A DNA stretch of 64,000 bases. Source: Streptomyces venezuelae. Lineage in GTDB: Bacteria; Actinomycetota; Actinomycetes; Streptomycetales; Streptomycetaceae. The notes beneath the pieces were generated by a model that was not told where the DNA came from, ran no database searches, and saw only the letters and a list, made by a program, of their open reading frames with translations. Shown here one piece after another: positions 25,173-33,668 of this stretch (position 1 is the stretch's first letter; each line of letters opens with the position of its first letter). The position numbers and the translations under genes are program-made. The stretch is taken from NCBI RefSeq assembly GCF_008642375.1, contig NZ_CP029194.1:6686001-6750000 (forward strand). Reading direction: 5' to 3'.

Positions 25173-26405
25173 ATGGACGACCAGGACAGGTACACCGTCA
25201 TCTCGGCCGACTGCCACGCGGGCGCCGACCTGCTGGACTACCGGCCGTACCTGGAGAAGAGACACCACGACGACTTCGACGCCTGGGCGGCGACGTACGT
25301 CAATCCGTACGAGGACCTCCTCGCCGACACCGCCGACCGCAACTGGAACTCGCAGCGCCGGCTGCGCGAGCTGGAGGAGGACGGCGTCGTCGCCGAGGTC
25401 GTCTTCCCCAACACCATCCCGCCGTTCTTCCCCAAGGCCTCGCTGATGGCGCAGCCGCCCACCCGCGCCGAGTACGAGCAGCGCTGGGCCGGGCTCCAGG
25501 CGCACAACCGCTGGCTGGCCGACTTCTGCGCGGACGCGCCGGGGCGCAGGGCGGGCGTGGCGCAGATCCTCCTCAACGACGTGGACGCGGCGGCCGCGGA
25601 GATCCGCCGCACCCGCGAGGCGGGGCTCACCGGGGGCATCCTGCTCCCCGGCGTCCCGCCGGGCTCGCCCGTCCCGGAGCTGTACTCGGAGACGTACGAC
25701 CCGATCTGGGCGGTCTGCGCGGAGCTGGACGTGCCGGTCAACCACCACGGCGGTTCGGCGTCGCCGCCGCTCGGGGAGGAGCCCGCGGCCCGCGCCGTCT
25801 TCATGGTGGAGACGACGTGGTTCTCCCACCGGGCCCTGTGGCACCTGGTCTTCGGCGGCGCGTTCCGGCGCCACCCGGGGCTCAAGCTGGTCCTGACCGA
25901 ACAGGGCTCGGGATGGATCCCGGGCGTGCTCGACATGCTGGACTACTACCACGGGCGTCTGGTGTCGGCCGCGACGAAGGCCTCCACCGCCGAGTCCAAG
26001 TTCGGCGCCGGGCTCGCGGAGTCCATGGGCAAGGGTCCCAGCGAGGTCTGGCGCGACAACTGCTTCGTCGGCGCGAGCTTCATGCGCCCCCACGAGGTGC
26101 CGCTGCGCGAGCGGATCGGCCTGGACAAGATCATGTGGGGCACGGACTACCCGCACGACGAGGGCACCACCCCGTACTCCCGCGAAGGCCTCCGCATCGC
26201 CTACGCCGGTCTCCCCCAGGAGGAGGTCGCCGCCATGGTGGGGGGCAACGCCGCCCGCGTCTACGGCTTCGACCTCGCCCTCCTCGACCGGCTCGCCGCC
26301 GTCCACGGCCCGACCGTCGCGGAGATCGCCGAACCGCTGAAGGAGGTGCCGGCGGGCGCCACGAGCCCGGCCTTCGCCCCGGGCGGGTCGGTCCGCGTCT
26401 GGTGA
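25173..26405 (+). CDS. Second amidohydrolase family protein (ACMSD-like), 410 aa
   Basis: Paralogue of the previous gene, keeping SADCHAGADLLDYRPYLE, NHHGGSASP and WGTDYPHDEGTTPY, thus the same metal ligands. The conserved WLADFCADAPGRRAGVA and HPGLKLVLTEQGSGWIP match the sister protein. It starts one base after the preceding stop. The divergent substrate loop (residues 60-120) implies a related but distinct substrate, or a heteromer. Confidence 0.88.
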   Translation: MDDQDRYTVISADCHAGADLLDYRPYLEKRHHDDFDAWAATYVNPYEDLLADTADRNWNSQRRLRELEEDGVVAEVVFPNTIPPFFPKASLMAQPPTRAEYEQRWAGLQAHNRWLADFCADAPGRRAGVAQILLNDVDAAAAEIRRTREAGLTGGILLPGVPPGSPVPELYSETYDPIWAVCAELDVPVNHHGGSASPPLGEEPAARAVFMVETTWFSHRALWHLVFGGAFRRHPGLKLVLTEQGSGWIPGVLDMLDYYHGRLVSAATKASTAESKFGAGLAESMGKGPSEVWRDNCFVGASFMRPHEVPLRERIGLDKIMWGTDYPHDEGTTPYSREGLRIAYAGLPQEEVAAMVGGNAARVYGFDLALLDRLAAVHGPTVAEIAEPLKEVPAGATSPAFAPGGSVRVW

Positions 26406-26429
26406 CCCGACGGGTGCGACGCTCCTGAC

Positions 26430-27158
26430 GTGACCGACGCACCCGAGGACACCGAAGCCTCCGCACACGAGGCCCACGGCGGAGGCCTCGGCTCCCGTCT
26501 CAACTGGCTCCGGGCGGCCGTGCTCGGAGCCAACGACGGAGTCGTCTCCACCGCGGGCCTCGTCGTCGGCGTCGCCGGGGCCACCGAGTCCCAGGCGGCG
26601 CTGCTCACCGCCGGTCTCGCGGGACTGCTCGCCGGATCGATGTCGATGGCGGCGGGGGAGTACGTCTCGGTCTCCACCCAGCGCGACTCCGAGGAGGCCG
26701 CCCTCGCCCAGGAGAAGCGCGAACTGCGCGAGGACCCGGAAGCGGAACTCGCCGAACTGACCGGCCTCCTGGCGGCCCGCGGCCTCTCCGCCGACGTGGC
26801 CCGCGAGGCCGCCGAACAGCTCACCGCCCGGGACGCCCTGCGCGCCCACGCGCGCGTGGAGCTGGGAATCGACCCGGACCGGCTCACGATCCCCTGGCAC
26901 GCGGCCGCCGCGAGCTTCCTCGCCTTCACCGTCGGCGCCCTGCTGCCCCTCCTCGCGATCGTCCTTCCCCCGGCCTCCGCCCGCCTCTGGGTCACGGTCG
27001 TCTCCGTCCTCGCGGCCCTGACCTTCACCGGCTGGTGGAGCGCCCGCCTGGGCGAGGCCCCGGCCGGCCCCGCCATCCTCCGCAACGTGGCGGGCGGCGC
27101 CCTGGCGATGGCGGTCACCTACGGCGCCGGTTCGTTGCTGGGAGCGACGGGAATCTAG
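26430..27158 (+). CDS. VIT1/CCC1-family transporter (iron/manganese), 242 aa
   Basis: LNWLRAAVLGANDGVVSTAGLVVGVAGA and MAAGEYVSVSTQRDSE are the VIT hallmark sequences, with five hydrophobic segments and a charged cytoplasmic loop (EEAALAQEKRELREDPEAELAEL). Bacterial members are thought to move Fe2+/Mn2+ out of the cytosol. GTG start at 26430. Not clearly cotranscribed with the amidohydrolases (24-bp gap, same strand, so possible). Confidence 0.9.
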   Translation: MTDAPEDTEASAHEAHGGGLGSRLNWLRAAVLGANDGVVSTAGLVVGVAGATESQAALLTAGLAGLLAGSMSMAAGEYVSVSTQRDSEEAALAQEKRELREDPEAELAELTGLLAARGLSADVAREAAEQLTARDALRAHARVELGIDPDRLTIPWHAAAASFLAFTVGALLPLLAIVLPPASARLWVTVVSVLAALTFTGWWSARLGEAPAGPAILRNVAGGALAMAVTYGAGSLLGATGI

Positions 27159-27271
27159 GCCGCTCGGGGCTCCTTGTCGGAAGGTGCCAAGGCTTGCTGA
27201 CAACTCGTCTCGCATACTTGTTGGTAACCACGTCTATCCGCACCCCGACCGTCACCCCTACCGTCGTCGGC

Positions 27272-28153
27272 ATGCCGAACCTGCCCGATGTCGTCCTCTG
27301 GTCCATACCGGCGTTCGTCCTGCTCACCGTCGTCGAGATGGTCAGCTACCGCCTCCGCCCGGACGACGACGCCGCCGGGTACGAGGCCAAGGACGCCGCC
27401 ACCAGCATCGGCATGGGACTCGGGAGCCTCTTCGTCGACCTCGTGTGGAAGATCCCGATCGTCGCGATCTACGCGGCCGTCCACGAGCTCACTCCGCTCC
27501 GCGTGCCCGTCCTGTGGTGGACGATCCCGCTGATGCTGCTCGCCCAGGACTTCTTCTACTACTGGTCGCACCGCGGGCACCACGTGATCCGCGTCCTGTG
27601 GGCCAGCCACGTCGTGCACCACAGCAGCCGCAGGTTCAACCTCTCCACCGCCCTGCGCCAGCCCTGGACCGGCTTCACCTCCTGGCCGTTCTATCTGCCG
27701 ATGATCGCGCTCGGAGTCCACCCGGGTGCGCTCGCCTTCTGCTCCTCGGTGAACCTCGTCTACCAGTTCTGGATCCACACCGAGCGGGTCGGCAAGCTGC
27801 CCCGCCCCTTCGAGTACGTCCTCAACACCCCGTCCCACCACCGCGTCCACCACGCCTCCCAGGGCGGCTACCTGGACCGGAACTTCGGCGGGATCCTCAT
27901 CGTCTGGGACCGGATGTTCGGCTCCTGGGCCGGCGAGACCGACCGGCCCGTCTACGGGCTGACCAAGAACATCGAGACGTACAACCCCCTGCGCGTCGCC
28001 ACCCACGAGTACGCCGCCATCGCCCGCGACGTCCGCTCCGCGCACGACTGGCGAGAGCGGGCCGGCCGGGTCTTCCGCGGCCCGGGCTGGCAACCGGGAC
28101 CGGCGCCGGAGCGATCCGCGCAGCCCGCCGCGACGCCGGAGGCGGCAGCATGA
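27272..28153 (+). CDS. Sterol desaturase/fatty acid hydroxylase-family di-iron membrane enzyme, 293 aa
   Basis: Histidine clusters typical of the di-iron hydroxylase superfamily: SHRGHHVIRVLW, ASHVVHHSS and HHRVHHAS, plus transmembrane segments around them (PDVVLWSIPAFVLLTVVEM; LWWTIPLMLLAQDFFYYW). The superfamily includes alkylglycerol monooxygenase and beta-carotene hydroxylases. The ATG at 27272 is the first Met with no ribosome binding site; a TTG about 50 nt upstream could start a longer form. Its stop overlaps the YhhN start (ATGA). Confidence 0.85.
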   Translation: MPNLPDVVLWSIPAFVLLTVVEMVSYRLRPDDDAAGYEAKDAATSIGMGLGSLFVDLVWKIPIVAIYAAVHELTPLRVPVLWWTIPLMLLAQDFFYYWSHRGHHVIRVLWASHVVHHSSRRFNLSTALRQPWTGFTSWPFYLPMIALGVHPGALAFCSSVNLVYQFWIHTERVGKLPRPFEYVLNTPSHHRVHHASQGGYLDRNFGGILIVWDRMFGSWAGETDRPVYGLTKNIETYNPLRVATHEYAAIARDVRSAHDWRERAGRVFRGPGWQPGPAPERSAQPAATPEAAA

Positions 28154-28845
28154 CCACCGACCGGACACCCACCCGAACCACCACCACCGCACCCCCAGCA
28201 CCCTCCTCGACCCCCTCACCCGCCTCCCAAGCCCTGCTCGCCGCCTTCGGCCTCGCCGTGGTCGTCGACCTGGGCTCGCTCCTCGCGGGTGCCGAACTCG
28301 GCCACCAGCTGGCCAAGCCGCTCCTGATGCCCCTGCTCGCCGCGTACGCCGTCACCAGGGGCGCCCCGAAGCTCCTGACCGCCGCGCTCCTCTTCGGCTG
28401 GGGCGGCGACGTCTTCCTGCTCTCCGACGCCGACTGGGCCTTCCTCGTCGGGATGGGCTCCTTCGCCGCCGGACACGTCTGCTACCTGGCCCACTTCGGA
28501 CGGAGGCGTACGTCTCCGCTCCTCGGCGCCGGATATGCGGTCGCGCTGCTCACCACCGTCGTGCTCCTCTGGCCCGACCTTCCCGCCGAGCTGCGGATCC
28601 CCGTCGCCGGGTACTCGCTGCTGCTCACCGCGATGGCGTACCGCGCGAGCGCCCTCGGCCTCCTGGCCGGCCTCGGCGGCGCCCTGTTCCTGCTGTCCGA
28701 CACCCTCATCGCCACCGGCGTCGCCGAGTGGCCCCAGCTGCCGGCGCCCGACTTCTGGGTGATGCTGACCTACATCGCGGCGCAGTACCTGCTGACGGTG
28801 GGAGTGCTGGCGGCGATGTACGGTGAACGTCGTACAACCATCTGA
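28150..28845 (+). CDS. YhhN-family (lysoplasmalogenase-like) membrane protein, 231 aa
   Basis: Eight or so hydrophobic helices after a 24-residue Thr/Pro-rich N-terminus. YhhN hallmarks: KPLLMPLLAAY near the start, LLFGWGGDVFLLSD and LGGALFLLSDTLIA, each with the acidic residues expected of TMEM86B-type lysoplasmalogenases that split vinyl-ether lysolipids into fatty aldehyde and glycerophospho-headgroup. Overlaps the fatty acid hydroxylase gene by 4 nt. Confidence 0.85.
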   Translation: MTTDRTPTRTTTTAPPAPSSTPSPASQALLAAFGLAVVVDLGSLLAGAELGHQLAKPLLMPLLAAYAVTRGAPKLLTAALLFGWGGDVFLLSDADWAFLVGMGSFAAGHVCYLAHFGRRRTSPLLGAGYAVALLTTVVLLWPDLPAELRIPVAGYSLLLTAMAYRASALGLLAGLGGALFLLSDTLIATGVAEWPQLPAPDFWVMLTYIAAQYLLTVGVLAAMYGERRTTI

Positions 28846-28863
28846 CAGCAAGGACCGCCCCCC

Positions 28864-29907
28864 ATGCGCGCCACCACCATCCACGCCCCGTTCGACATGC
28901 GCGTGGAGGACGTGCCCGACCCGGTGATCCAGGACCCCACCGACGTCGTCCTGCGCGTGCTGCGCGCCTGCGTCTGCGGCAGCGACCTGTGGGCCTACCG
29001 CGGCGAGTCCGCGCGGCAGCCCGGCCAGCGCATCGGCCACGAATTCCTCGGCATCGTCGAGGCGGCCGGCCCGGAGGTCACCGGCTTCGCCGCCGGCGAC
29101 CTCGTCGTCGCGCCCTTCGTCTGGTCCGACGGCACCTGCGAGTACTGCGCCGAGGGCCTCCAGACCTCCTGCCCGCGCGGCGGCTTCTGGGGTTCGGTCG
29201 GCTCCGACGGCGGCCAGGGCGAAGCGGTCCGTGTCCCCTTCGCGGACGGCACCCTCGTCAAGCTGCCCGCCGAAGCCGCCTCCGACGACCACCTCCTGAC
29301 CGCGCTCCTGGCCCTCTCCGACGTCCTGGGCACCGGCCACCACGCGGCCCTCGGCGCGGGCGTCACGAAGGGCTCCACGGTCGCGGTCGTCGGCGACGGC
29401 GCCGTAGGCCTCTGCGGAGTCCTCGCCGCCAAGCGCCTCGGCGCCGAGCGGATCATCGCGCTCGGCCGCCACACCGCCCGCACGGACATCGCCCGCGCCT
29501 TCGGCGCCACCGACGTCGTCGCCGAGCGCGGTGAGGCCGCCGAGGCCGCGGTCCGCGAACTCACCGGCGGCCAGGGCGCCCACGGCGTGATCGAGGCGGT
29601 CGGCACCGAACAGTCCATGCGCACCGCGGTGGCCATCACCCGCGACGGCGGCTCCATCGGCTACGTGGGCGTCCCCCACGGCAGCGGCACCGGCCTCGAC
29701 CTCTCGGTCATGTTCGACCGCAACATCGCCCTCCGCGGCGGCGTGGCCCCGGTCCGCGCCTACATCCCGGAACTGCTCCCGGACGTCCTGGCGGGCACGA
29801 TCGACCCGTCCCCGGTCTTCGACCTGACGGTGGACCTGGACGGCGTCCCCGCCGGCTACAAGGCCATGGAAGACCGCACAGCCCTCAAGGTCCTGATCAA
29901 GCCGTAA
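28864..29907 (+). CDS. Zinc-dependent alcohol dehydrogenase (MDR family), 347 aa
   Basis: MDR family: catalytic zinc ligands in CVCGSDLW and GHEFLGIVE, the four structural-zinc Cys region shortened (CEYCAEGLQTSC), cofactor loop VVGDGAVGL, and KAMEDRTALKVLIKP at the end. Starts 18 nt after the YhhN stop with an AAGGA element. Could oxidise or reduce the aldehyde formed by the two enzymes upstream; that link is an inference. Confidence 0.88.
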   Translation: MRATTIHAPFDMRVEDVPDPVIQDPTDVVLRVLRACVCGSDLWAYRGESARQPGQRIGHEFLGIVEAAGPEVTGFAAGDLVVAPFVWSDGTCEYCAEGLQTSCPRGGFWGSVGSDGGQGEAVRVPFADGTLVKLPAEAASDDHLLTALLALSDVLGTGHHAALGAGVTKGSTVAVVGDGAVGLCGVLAAKRLGAERIIALGRHTARTDIARAFGATDVVAERGEAAEAAVRELTGGQGAHGVIEAVGTEQSMRTAVAITRDGGSIGYVGVPHGSGTGLDLSVMFDRNIALRGGVAPVRAYIPELLPDVLAGTIDPSPVFDLTVDLDGVPAGYKAMEDRTALKVLIKP

Positions 29908-29980
29908 CCCCACGGGGCCGTGCCCGGCCGGCCCGCCCCGGCATGGCGCAGCTCAGACCGGCCTAGGTAGGGCCAGCCGA

Positions 29981-30230
29981 CCCTGCCCGGCCTGGCCCTG
30001 CCCTGCTCGGCCCTGCCCGGCTCGGCCCAGCTCGGCTCGGCCTGGCCCTGCCCGGCCTGGCCCTGCCCTGCTCGGCCCGGCCTGGCCTGGCCCTGCCCTG
30101 CTCGGCCCTGCCCGGCTCGGCTCGGCCCAGCTCGGCTCGGCCTGGCCCTGCCCTGCCTGGCCCTGCCCGGCTCGGCCCAGCTCGGCCCGGCCCATCCCGG
30201 CTCGGCCCGGTCCTGACCGGCCCGGGCAGG
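29981..30230. repeat. Degenerate pentanucleotide tandem array, about 50 units
   Basis: From 29981 to about 30230 nearly every 5 bases begin with C and end with G (CCCTG, CTCGG, CCCGG, CCTGG, CCCAG, consensus CYYKG) in unbroken 5-bp phase. It lies in the 533-bp gap between the convergent alcohol dehydrogenase and CoA-transferase genes. Long minus-strand reading frames of Arg-Ala-Gly-Pro in all three phases are by-products of the repeat. Confidence 0.9.
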
Positions 30231-30264
30231 CTCCAGCCCGGCGCGAAGCTGCCGAGCGCCGTCA

Positions 30265-30291
30265 GGGGGGTCCGGGGGCGCAGGCCCCCGG
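30265..30291. repeat. REP-like palindrome copy 1
   Basis: GGGGGTCC-GGGGG-loop-CCCCCGG: arms CCGGGGGC (30272-30279) and GCCCCCGG (30284-30291) with a 4-nt loop, preceded by GGGGGT. The same architecture appears at 40878-40900 on the minus strand inside the tldD-tldE junction. Confidence 0.65.
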
Positions 30292-30440
30292 GACCTACCT
30301 CGACCCCCACCAGCCTCCGGCAGGGTTTCGGGAAGGGGCGGGGTGGGGGATCCCCCTCCGGCGCCGGCCACGAACCGGCCCGCACCACCCGGCACCCGCC
30401 ACCGACCCGCCCCGACCCGACCCGCCCCAAGCCTCAGGCC

Positions 30441-31757
30441 TCAGGCCCCCGGCCACTCCGGAGCGTCCGCCCCGGCCAGGCCCGGCGGCCGGGACCAGCC
30501 CGTCGGGCCGCCCTCGCACGCGACCGGCGACAGCGCGTGCCGGAGGCGTCCGAGCGGGCCCTCCGACTCCGTGAGGTACCGCTCCGGCTCGTACCGCGGC
30601 AGCGCGGTCGTCAGCCAGTGGCCCGTCTGGGCGAGTGCCAGACGTACGAGCCGGCCGCCGCCCTCCGCGCGCTGCTCCGTCAGCGACCGCAGCACCGCCG
30701 CCGCGAGCAGATACCCCGTCCCGTGGTCCAGGGCCTGCGCCGGGAGCGCCCCCGGCTCCTCCGCCGAGCCCTCGGTCACGGCGATCCCCGTCGCCACCTG
30801 GACCAGCGAGTCGAAGCCGCGCCGCCCGCCCCACGGCCCGTAGTCGCCCCAGGCGGAAAGCCGCGCGGTCACCAGGCCCGGCCGGTCGAGGCCGAACCGG
30901 TCGAGCGCGCCCGGCCGGTAGCCCGTGACCAACACGTCCGCGGAGTCCAGGAGTTCCTCGAAGGTACGCCGGTCCGACGGCCGCTCCAGGTCGAGGGCCG
31001 CGGTCCGCTTCCCGACACCCGTGTCCGCGTGCTGGTCCGGCAGTTCGGGGTTGCCCGGCGGATCGATCCGCAGCACGTCCGCCCCGAGCAGCGCCAGCGT
31101 CCGCGTCGCGACGGGACCGGCGATCACCCGGGTCAGATCGAGCACCCGCAGCGGACCGGAGCGGCGCCGCGGCGGGGCCTCGTCGAGCCGCTCCCGGGTC
31201 AGCAGCGGCCGCGCCGCCACCTCCCGGCCCTGCGGGTGCTCCGCCCACTCCGAGGGCGTGCGCAGGGCGACGGCCAGGCCCCCGGCCGCGTACACCGCGC
31301 TCTCGACCTCGACGGCCTTCCGCTCGCCGATCACCGCCGCGACGGCATCGACGGCATCGACGGCACCGACGGAGTCCGCCACTCCCAGCGCCGCGAGCAA
31401 CGCCGCCCGATGGTGCGGATAGTTGGCGTGCGTACGGACCCAACCGTCCGCCGCCCGCCAGAACCGCGACAACGGCGCGAAGTTCACCGGCGCCCGCCCG
31501 TCGACCCGCAGATGACGCTCACTCACGAACGCCGTGGCGACCGCCCCGTCGTCCACCCGCACCGGCCCCGGAAGCCCCGCGTGCTCCACCGCGGCGAGCG
31601 AGCAGACCGCGACCGCGGCCCGCGCCAGGTCCATCACCGGCAGCCGCGCGGGCAGCAGCCCGGAGGTCCCGCCGTACTCCACGCGGTCCACCAGGGCGGG
31701 ATCGCCGCCGAGGGCCGACCACAGCAACTCCGTACCGGAACGCGGTGTGTTGTCCAT
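30441..31757 (-). CDS. CaiB/BaiF-type CoA transferase family protein, 438 aa
   Basis: Family III CoA-transferase: LRVLDLTRVIAGPVATRTLALLGADVLRIDPP (catalytic region), TGVGKRTAALDLERPSDRRTFEELLDSADVLVTGYRPG and RGFDSLVQVATGIA. The catalytic Asp that forms the acyl-enzyme normally follows the cofactor loop; it is not securely identified here. Two half-domains are visible, the N-terminal one more divergent. The ATG at 31757 lies 33 bp from a perfect 15-bp palindrome. Confidence 0.82.
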   Translation of the reverse strand: MDNTPRSGTELLWSALGGDPALVDRVEYGGTSGLLPARLPVMDLARAAVAVCSLAAVEHAGLPGPVRVDDGAVATAFVSERHLRVDGRAPVNFAPLSRFWRAADGWVRTHANYPHHRAALLAALGVADSVGAVDAVDAVAAVIGERKAVEVESAVYAAGGLAVALRTPSEWAEHPQGREVAARPLLTRERLDEAPPRRRSGPLRVLDLTRVIAGPVATRTLALLGADVLRIDPPGNPELPDQHADTGVGKRTAALDLERPSDRRTFEELLDSADVLVTGYRPGALDRFGLDRPGLVTARLSAWGDYGPWGGRRGFDSLVQVATGIAVTEGSAEEPGALPAQALDHGTGYLLAAAVLRSLTEQRAEGGGRLVRLALAQTGHWLTTALPRYEPERYLTESEGPLGRLRHALSPVACEGGPTGWSRPPGLAGADAPEWPGA

Positions 31758-31789
31758 GGCGGCACTATGGCACGGCACATGGCAGCACG

Positions 31790-31804
31790 TGGCACTCAGT
31801 GCCA
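31790..31804. promoter_or_regulatory. Perfect 15-bp palindrome upstream of the CoA-transferase gene
   Basis: TGGCACT-C-AGTGCCA lies 33 bp upstream of the start. The surrounding 40 bp contain several further GGCAC words. Probably an operator for an unlinked regulator; no regulator gene is adjacent. Confidence 0.55.
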
Positions 31805-31810
31805 TGCAAA

Positions 31811-31844
31811 AGGGCCCTGGTGCGGCACACCGCACCAGGGCCCT
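31811..31844 (-). terminator. 15-bp hairpin terminator after the S8 protease
   Basis: Arms 31811-31825 and 31830-31844 pair perfectly around a 4-nt loop, with a TTTT run on the minus strand just beyond. Confidence 0.88.
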
Positions 31845-31853
31845 CGTGGATCA

Positions 31854-33395
31854 TCAGCGGCGGACAGCGTCCAGCGCGTCGATCAGACCGGCCCCGTAGA
31901 AGCCGTTCTTGTTCTTGCCACCCTCACAGACGGCGTCGATCTTGCCGTCGCCCTCGATGTCGTACGGGTTGGTGCAGGCGCGGTCGTCGGCCTGCGCGTA
32001 CAGCAGCGCCTTGAGGGCCGCCGGGCTCGCGTAGGGGTGCGTCGACTTGATCAGCGCGAGGACGCCCGCCGCGTGCGGCGCGGCCATCGACGTGCCGGCC
32101 TTGTAGTTGTAGCCGCCGTTGACCGTGGTCGACAGGATGCGGCCGTTGACCGCCGGGGCGTCCGGGGTCTGGTACTCGGTGCGGTCACCGCCGGGGGCGG
32201 CGACGTCGATCACGCCGAGACCGTAGTTGGAGTAGGACGACTTGAGGTCCTTGGCTCCGGTCGCGGAGACCGTGACGACGCCCGGCAGCATGGCCGGGTA
32301 GTCGAGGCACTCCTTCGGGTCGATGACCCGGTCGCCAGGCGTGGTGTCGTTCGGGCTGCTGTTGTCGACGATCGAGTCGGCAGCCAGGTCGAACTTGGAG
32401 TTGCCGGCCGCGGCGACGTTGACCGTGCCCTTCTTCTCCGCGTACCGGGTCGCACGGGTGACCGCCTCGATGAGGGCCTTCTGGTCCTCGTCGTTCTTGC
32501 AGGCGAACATCCACGGGTCGGTGTAGTAGCTGTTGTTCGTGATCTCGACGCCCTGCTCGGCCGCCCACATGAAGCCGCAGACCACGGCCTCGGTGTAGAA
32601 GAAGCCGTCCGGGGTCGACACCTTGATGCCGGAGACCTTGACGCCCGGGGCGACACCGGTCATGCCGATGCCGTTCTTGGCGGCGGCGATCGTGCCGGCG
32701 ACGTGCGTGCCGTGGTCGCTCTCGCCCGGGTTGGGGCGCCACGAGCCGGCGGTGGTGTCCGGCTTGCCGGACACGCAGTTCGCGGAGGCGTTGACGTCGA
32801 AGTTCGGCGCCAGGTCCGGGTGCGTGTCGTCGACGCCCGTGTCGATGACGGCGACGGTCACGCGCTTGCTGCCCAGCGTCTTCTCGTGGGCCTTGTCCGC
32901 CTTGATGGCGGGCAGGTCCCACTGCAGGGGCTCCAGCGGGTCCTGGTCGTCCGTGGCCGTGGCCGCGGCGGCCTTGGCCTCGGCCGCGGACAGCGTCTGA
33001 GCGCCCTCGTCGACCGAGGTGTCGGTCTGGACGGAGAGCGGGGCGGTACGGGTCGAACCGGCCGACACCACGCCCCGCGCCTGGCGGATCGTCTTCGCGA
33101 ACTCGGGGTTCTGCGAGTGGACGACGATCACGCCTATCTTGTCGTACGAGATGACGACCTCTCCGCCGGCGGCGGCGATCGCCTTCTTCACCGAGGCGGC
33201 GGTCCAGCGACCACCCGCGACGTTGACGACGTACGAGAGCTTCGGCCCGTTCGTCGCGGCGACGGCCGCAGCCGGAGCGTCACTCAGATCCGCGGCGGAG
33301 GCGGCGCCGGAGGGAAGGAAGCCGAGCGAGGCCGTGAGCGCGAGACCAGCAGGCAGAGCAAGAGCTCGGCCGCGCCTCGATCCCAGATGAGCCAT
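31854..33395 (-). CDS. Secreted S8-family serine protease (subtilisin-like), 513 aa
   Basis: Signal peptide (GRALALPAGLALTASLGFLPSGAASA), a propeptide, then the subtilisin core with catalytic Asp (VAVIDTGVDDTHPD), His (HGTHVAGTIA), Asn oxyanion residue (AAAGNS) and Ser (GTSMAAPHAAG). Cys pairs (ANCVSGK; VVCGFMW; MFACKND; ECLDYP; RACTNPY; DAVCEGG) suggest disulfides. Its single-gene transcript ends at the hairpin 31811-31844. Likely an extracellular nutrient-scavenging or developmental protease. Confidence 0.92.
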   Translation of the reverse strand: MAHLGSRRGRALALPAGLALTASLGFLPSGAASAADLSDAPAAAVAATNGPKLSYVVNVAGGRWTAASVKKAIAAAGGEVVISYDKIGVIVVHSQNPEFAKTIRQARGVVSAGSTRTAPLSVQTDTSVDEGAQTLSAAEAKAAAATATDDQDPLEPLQWDLPAIKADKAHEKTLGSKRVTVAVIDTGVDDTHPDLAPNFDVNASANCVSGKPDTTAGSWRPNPGESDHGTHVAGTIAAAKNGIGMTGVAPGVKVSGIKVSTPDGFFYTEAVVCGFMWAAEQGVEITNNSYYTDPWMFACKNDEDQKALIEAVTRATRYAEKKGTVNVAAAGNSKFDLAADSIVDNSSPNDTTPGDRVIDPKECLDYPAMLPGVVTVSATGAKDLKSSYSNYGLGVIDVAAPGGDRTEYQTPDAPAVNGRILSTTVNGGYNYKAGTSMAAPHAAGVLALIKSTHPYASPAALKALLYAQADDRACTNPYDIEGDGKIDAVCEGGKNKNGFYGAGLIDALDAVRR

Positions 33396-33668
33396 GGGTT
33401 CTCCACATCATCCGTATGTACTGTCCACGCGCGGGTTTACGCGCGGACAGGTGCATGACGAGTGAAGCTATCGCTGATCTTGGCGCCGCTTCAATGAGTT
33501 GAGAAGACTTCATGAAGATCTGTGCGAATAAATCCCTCGCGTGAACCACTTCGCATCCGGCTCCGTGCCGTTGGACAGGGGAGGGGCTCCGATCGGTGCC
33601 CCCGTTCCCGCACCCCTGGTGAGGCCCCCTTGAGCATGTCGTCCGCCCCCGCGTCACGAGGAGATTCC

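Noticed and set aside
27035..27271. A longer start for the di-iron hydroxylase gene
   Set aside because: The upstream frame overlaps the VIT gene and has no conserved sequence; the ATG at 27272 or the nearby TTG is more sensible.
29953..30430. Minus-strand frames of Arg-Ala-Gly-Pro repeats
   Set aside because: They arise from the 5-bp repeat, which has no stop in any frame; not a coding sequence.
30537..33458. A 973-codon open frame on the plus strand through the CoA-transferase and protease genes
   Set aside because: It is antisense to two well-supported genes with clear catalytic motifs; GC-rich third positions keep many antisense frames open. Composition (Arg/Gly/Val/Asp-rich) is not protein-like.
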